Below are positions 44,614 through 48,208 of a stretch of 48,208 nucleotides of DNA, piece after piece (positions within the stretch are counted from its first letter, which is position 1; each line of letters opens with the position of its first letter). The stretch covers positions 1 to 48,208 of the forward strand of contig JABDQW010000023.1 of the NCBI GenBank assembly GCA_013042055.1. The letters run 5' to 3'. Source of the stretch: Gammaproteobacteria bacterium (lineage in GTDB: Bacteria; Pseudomonadota; Gammaproteobacteria; SZUA-229). Made by a program: the position numbers and the translations under genes. Below the pieces are notes generated by a model, which was not told the DNA's origin, ran no database searches, and saw only the letters and a program-made list of their open reading frames with translations.

Positions 44614-47600
44614 ATGAGCACCACACAAGATCTGCAGATTCGTTACGGTTTACCTGAGAAACAGGGCCTGTATGACCCAGCGATGGAAAAGGACAGTTGC
44701 GGTGTCGGGTTCGTGGCGCAAATCAAAGGCCTTGCCAGCCACCAGATACTTAGAGATGCGAACCATATTCTACAACGCATGGTGCACCGCGGCGGTTGTG
44801 GATGTGAACCCAATACGGGTGATGGTGCCGGCATCCTGACCAGTTTGCCTTACGAATTCCTCGGGCGTGTGGCGCGCGACGATTTGGGCGTCGCATTGCC
44901 GCAAAAGGGTCGCTTCGCTGCCGGCAATGTTTTTTTGCCTGTCAACGAGGCATCCCGCGCGCATTGTAAAAAATTCGTCGAGCAGATGATCGCCGAACAG
45001 GGGCAGCAGCTGTTGGGCTGGCGTCAGTTGCCCATCGATACCGACGGCGCCGATGTCGGCCCGACCGCGCGTCAGTCGCAGCCGCACATGGAGCAGCTTT
45101 TCATCGCTGCTGCCAATGGGATCGAGGGCGATGCCTTTGAACGCCAGCTGTACATCATTCGCAAGCGCAGCACGCACGCGCTACGCGGCGATAAAAACAT
45201 CGAACAGAGTAAGTTGTTCTACATCTGCTCGCTGTCGACCAAGGTGATCATCTACAAGGGCATGCTGACCGCACACCAGGTCAAGCCTTTTTACACCGAC
45301 CTGCAACAAAACGACTACACAGCCCATTTGGCGATGGTGCATTCGCGCTTCAGCACCAATACCTTCCCGTCGTGGGACCGCGCTCAACCTAACCGCTTCA
45401 TGAGTCACAACGGTGAAATCAATACGCTGTTGGGCAACAAAAACTGGATGGCGGCGCGCCAGGGTGTGGTTGAATCAGACCTGTTCGGCGACGACATCAA
45501 GAAATTGTTCCCGATCGTCGAAAAAGACTGCTCCGATTCCGGCACTTTCGATAACGTACTCGAATTTCTATTGATGTCGGGTCGAACGCTGCAGGAAGCG
45601 GTGATGATGATGGTGCCCGAGGCCTGGCAGCAAGACGTCAATATGGATGAGTCCAAACGGGCTTTCTATCGTTTTCACTCGGCTCTGATGGAACCTTGGG
45701 ACGGTCCTGCATCGATCGCCTTCACCGATGGCCGTTACATTGGTGCGGTGCTCGATCGCAATGGGCTGCGCCCGAGCCGTTATTACCTGACCCACGATGA
45801 CCGCGTTATCATGGCGTCGGAGGTCGGTGTGCTCGAGGTCGATCCCGCCAACGTCAAATTCAAAGGCCGTTTGCAGCCCGGCAAGATGTTCCTGATCGAT
45901 TTCGATAAGGGTGAGTTGATCTCGGATGAGGTCCTCAAAGGCGATTTTGCCGCGCGTCTCCCCTACACCGAATGGCTCAAAAACCAGGAAATCAAGCTGG
46001 CAGACCTGAAGCCAGAGCAGGAGCCGCATGGCTTCCATCCCGAAACCCTGTTGGAGCGCATGCAGGCCTTTGGCTATACCGTTGAAACCATGCAGTTCAT
46101 GTTGATTCCTCTGGTGCAGGAATTGCGCGATCCGGTCGGTTCGATGGGTAACGATACCGCGTTAGCCTGTCTGTCCGATAAACCGCGCATGATCTACGAT
46201 TATTTCAAGCAATTGTTCGCGCAAGTCACCAATCCAGCGATCGATTCGATCCGTGAAGAGGTCGTGATGTCGCTGGAGTGCTATATCGGGCCGGAAGCGA
46301 ACCTGCTCGACACCACCGAGCAACACGCAAACCGGCTGCGTGTGCCGCATCCGATCCTCAACAACGAGGAACTGGAAGCGCTCAAGCACATGAATTATCG
46401 CGACTGGCGCAGCCTGACGATCGATATTACCTACGACAAGTCGGAAGGTCCCGACGGACTGTCCAAAAGCCTGGAAAATATCTGCTTCCAGGCAACCGAG
46501 GCCATCAATGACGGTTACAGCTTGATTGTGCTGTCCGACCGCAATCTCAGTGAGGATCGCGTCGCGGTGAGCACGCTGCTGGCCGTCGGCGCAGTGCACC
46601 ACCATCTGGTCGATAACCGGCTGCGTACACGCATCGGTATCGTCGTCGAAACCGGCGAGGCGCGCGAGGTGCACCACCACTGCCTGTTGGTGGGCTATGG
46701 CGCCGATGCGATCAATCCCTACCTGGCCTTCGAAGCCCTGTTCCAGGCCAAACGTGACGGTCTGTTGTCGGCGGATGAATACCCCAATGATGAATCCATC
46801 GTCGCTGATTACCGCAAAGGTGTGGTCAAAGGGATGTTCAAGGTCATGGCCAAGATCGGTATCTCGACCTTGCAGTCCTACAAGGGAGCGCAGATTTTCG
46901 AAGCGGTCGGCCTCGGTGAAGGCGTTGTCGATCGCTGCTTCAAAGGCACCGTCAGCCGTATCAAGGGCGTTGAACTCGATGTGCTCGCCGAAGAGGCCTT
47001 GCGCCGTCATGAACTGGGCTATCCCAGCCGAGATGTCGTGCGTTTGCCAGTGCTGCCCAACCCGGGTGATTTTCATTGGCGTTCCGGCGGCGAGTTGCAT
47101 ATGTGGAATCCCGACACGATCGCCAATCTGCAGGCAGCGGCGCGCACCAACAGTAGAGACGCGTATCAACGCTTTGCCGATTTCGCCAACAACGAAGCCA
47201 CCCGACGTGCGACTCTGCGCGGCTTGCTGAAGTTCAAGGAGGGCGCTAATGGTGGACCGATAGCGCTCGATGAAGTTGAACCGGTCAAAGAGATCGTCAG
47301 GCGCTTTTCGACCGGCGCGATGAGCTTCGGCTCGATCTCCGCAGAGAGCCATGAGACGCTTGCAGTGGCGATGAATCGTCTCGGCGGCAAATCCAACACC
47401 GGTGAAGGTGGTGAGGATTCGGAACGCTTTGCTCCGTTACCGAATGGCGATTCCAAACGTTCTGCGATCAAGCAGGTCGCATCCGGTCGTTTTGGTGTTA
47501 CCAACTGGTATCTGACGAATGCGGATGAATTGCAGATCAAGGTTGCACAGGGCGCCAAGCCTGGTGAGGGTGGCGAACTGCCGGGCGGCAAGGTCGACGT

Positions 47601-48208
47601 TAATATCGCACGTATCCGTCATTCGACACCGGGTGTTGGCCTGATCAGCCCGCCGCCTCACCATGATATCTATTCGATCGAAGACCTGGCGCAGTTGATC
47701 CACGATCTGAAAAATTCCAACCCGTCGGCGCGCATCAGCGTCAAGCTGGTGTCTGAAATCGGTGTGGGTACAATTGCGTCGGGTGTTGCCAAGGCCTATT
47801 CCGACCATATCGTGATCGCCGGTCACGACGGCGGCACCGGGGCGTCGCCGCTGACTTCGGTCAAGCACGCCGGTTTGCCGTGGGAGCTGGGCGTGGCTGA
47901 AACGCATCAGACCCTGGTAATGAATGATCTGCGTTCTCGCGTTGCGCTGCAGACCGATGGCCAATTGAAAACGGGCCGCGATATCACGATTGCCGCGTTG
48001 CTCGGTGCCGAGGAGTTTGGCTTTTCCACCGCGCCGCTGATCACGCTGGGCTGTATCATGATGCGCAAGTGTCACTTGAACACCTGCCCGGTCGGCATCG
48101 CGACGCAGGATCCGGATCTGCGTAAGAAATTCAAGGGCGAACCCGAGCACGTGGTCAACTATCTGTTTATGGTGGCTGAGGAAATGCGCGGTTACATGGC
48201 CCAGCTGG
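44614..48208 (+). CDS. gltB: Glutamate synthase (NADPH) large subunit, partial
   Basis: About 1198 codons are present of a protein normally near 1500 residues. The 3' end is off the window. GltB makes two glutamates from glutamine and 2-oxoglutarate. A short propeptide precedes the N-terminal nucleophile C29 (EKDSCGVGF) of the glutaminase domain, which also has [12 protein letters not shown] and [12 protein letters not shown]. The central domain and the FMN-binding domain follow ([54 protein letters not shown]). The 3Fe-4S ligands are in [16 protein letters not shown] gltD partner would be expected downstream. Confidence 0.97.
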   Translation, partial: MSTTQDLQIRYGLPEKQGLYDPAMEKDSCGVGFVAQIKGLASHQILRDANHILQRMVHRGGCGCEPNTGDGAGILTSLPYEFLGRVARDDLGVALPQKGRFAAGNVFLPVNEASRAHCKKFVEQMIAEQGQQLLGWRQLPIDTDGADVGPTARQSQPHMEQLFIAAANGIEGDAFERQLYIIRKRSTHALRGDKNIEQSKLFYICSLSTKVIIYKGMLTAHQVKPFYTDLQQNDYTAHLAMVHSRFSTNTFPSWDRAQPNRFMSHNGEINTLLGNKNWMAARQGVVESDLFGDDIKKLFPIVEKDCSDSGTFDNVLEFLLMSGRTLQEAVMMMVPEAWQQDVNMDESKRAFYRFHSALMEPWDGPASIAFTDGRYIGAVLDRNGLRPSRYYLTHDDRVIMASEVGVLEVDPANVKFKGRLQPGKMFLIDFDKGELISDEVLKGDFAARLPYTEWLKNQEIKLADLKPEQEPHGFHPETLLERMQAFGYTVETMQFMLIPLVQELRDPVGSMGNDTALACLSDKPRMIYDYFKQLFAQVTNPAIDSIREEVVMSLECYIGPEANLLDTTEQHANRLRVPHPILNNEELEALKHMNYRDWRSLTIDITYDKSEGPDGLSKSLENICFQATEAINDGYSLIVLSDRNLSEDRVAVSTLLAVGAVHHHLVDNRLRTRIGIVVETGEAREVHHHCLLVGYGADAINPYLAFEALFQAKRDGLLSADEYPNDESIVADYRKGVVKGMFKVMAKIGISTLQSYKGAQIFEAVGLGEGVVDRCFKGTVSRIKGVELDVLAEEALRRHELGYPSRDVVRLPVLPNPGDFHWRSGGELHMWNPDTIANLQAAARTNSRDAYQRFADFANNEATRRATLRGLLKFKEGANGGPIALDEVEPVKEIVRRFSTGAMSFGSISAESHETLAVAMNRLGGKSNTGEGGEDSERFAPLPNGDSKRSAIKQVASGRFGVTNWYLTNADELQIKVAQGAKPGEGGELPGGKVDVNIARIRHSTPGVGLISPPPHHDIYSIEDLAQLIHDLKNSNPSARISVKLVSEIGVGTIASGVAKAYSDHIVIAGHDGGTGASPLTSVKHAGLPWELGVAETHQTLVMNDLRSRVALQTDGQLKTGRDITIAALLGAEEFGFSTAPLITLGCIMMRKCHLNTCPVGIATQDPDLRKKFKGEPEHVVNYLFMVAEEMRGYMAQL

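Noticed and set aside
46162-47352. 396-codon minus-strand ORF inside gltB
   Set aside because: Antisense frame of a well-conserved GltB segment; long only because of base composition.

Overview
The window reads as the chromosome of a gammaproteobacterium. The evidence is the gene order lysM-dprA-smg-topA-tsaC opposite def-fmt-rsmB-trkA-trkH, the hisBHAFIE-tatABC block, a tRNA-Ile(CAU) gene next to rpoD, and a CsrB/RsmZ-like RNA gene. A glycolytic/Calvin-type cluster (tkt, gap, pgk, pyk, class II fba) recalls autotrophic or sulfur-oxidising lineages such as Chromatiales relatives. That placement is inference, because no RuBisCO or sulfur genes are in view. Most genes are housekeeping. The unusual material lies between the genes.

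Layout. 1-5.9 kb (minus): LysM lipoprotein, dprA, smg, topA and the 5' part of tsaC, which is cut by the window edge. 6.1-13.2 kb (plus): def, fmt, rsmB, trkA, trkH and a lipid A acyltransferase. 13.2-13.6 kb: a minus-strand RNA gene dense in GGA motifs, with a GacA-type box and a terminator, divergent from dtd. 13.6-21 kb (plus): dtd, hisB-hisH-hisA-hisF-hisI-hisE, tatA-tatB-tatC, gpmI. 21-25.5 kb (minus): an HDOD-GAF-histidine kinase followed by a REC-PAS-GGDEF-EAL response regulator. 26-27.4 kb: a secreted orphan protein and a 43-residue DUF3149-type membrane peptide. 27.4-27.8 kb (minus): tRNA-Ile(CAU) interrupted by a group I intron of about 278 nt. 28-29.9 kb (minus): rpoD. 30.3-38.4 kb (plus): a thioredoxin-like protein, then tkt, gap, pgk, pyk and fba. 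38.7-40.6 kb (plus): an AGCS sodium:amino-acid symporter and an FKBP prolyl isomerase. 41-42.8 kb (minus): purC and bioD. 42.8-48.2 kb (plus): a glutamine amidotransferase coupled to an AlkD-like protein, then gltB, cut by the right edge.

The intergenic spaces hold several families of inverted repeats. Three elements have AGTCCGCAAAT-type ends. One REP hairpin is nested inside a second inverted repeat. One element has 20-bp perfect terminal repeats and fills the whole purC-bioD gap. A many-hairpin element fills the trkA-trkH gap. A short GCTAGCCCGCATTTCTCA-type motif recurs just after stop codons.

The two strongest non-protein observations are the CsrB/RsmZ-like sRNA (about 13271-13458, minus) and the group I intron placed directly after the anticodon of tRNA-Ile(CAU). 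Both were read directly from sequence motifs. No CRISPR array, prophage, transposase or rRNA operon was seen.
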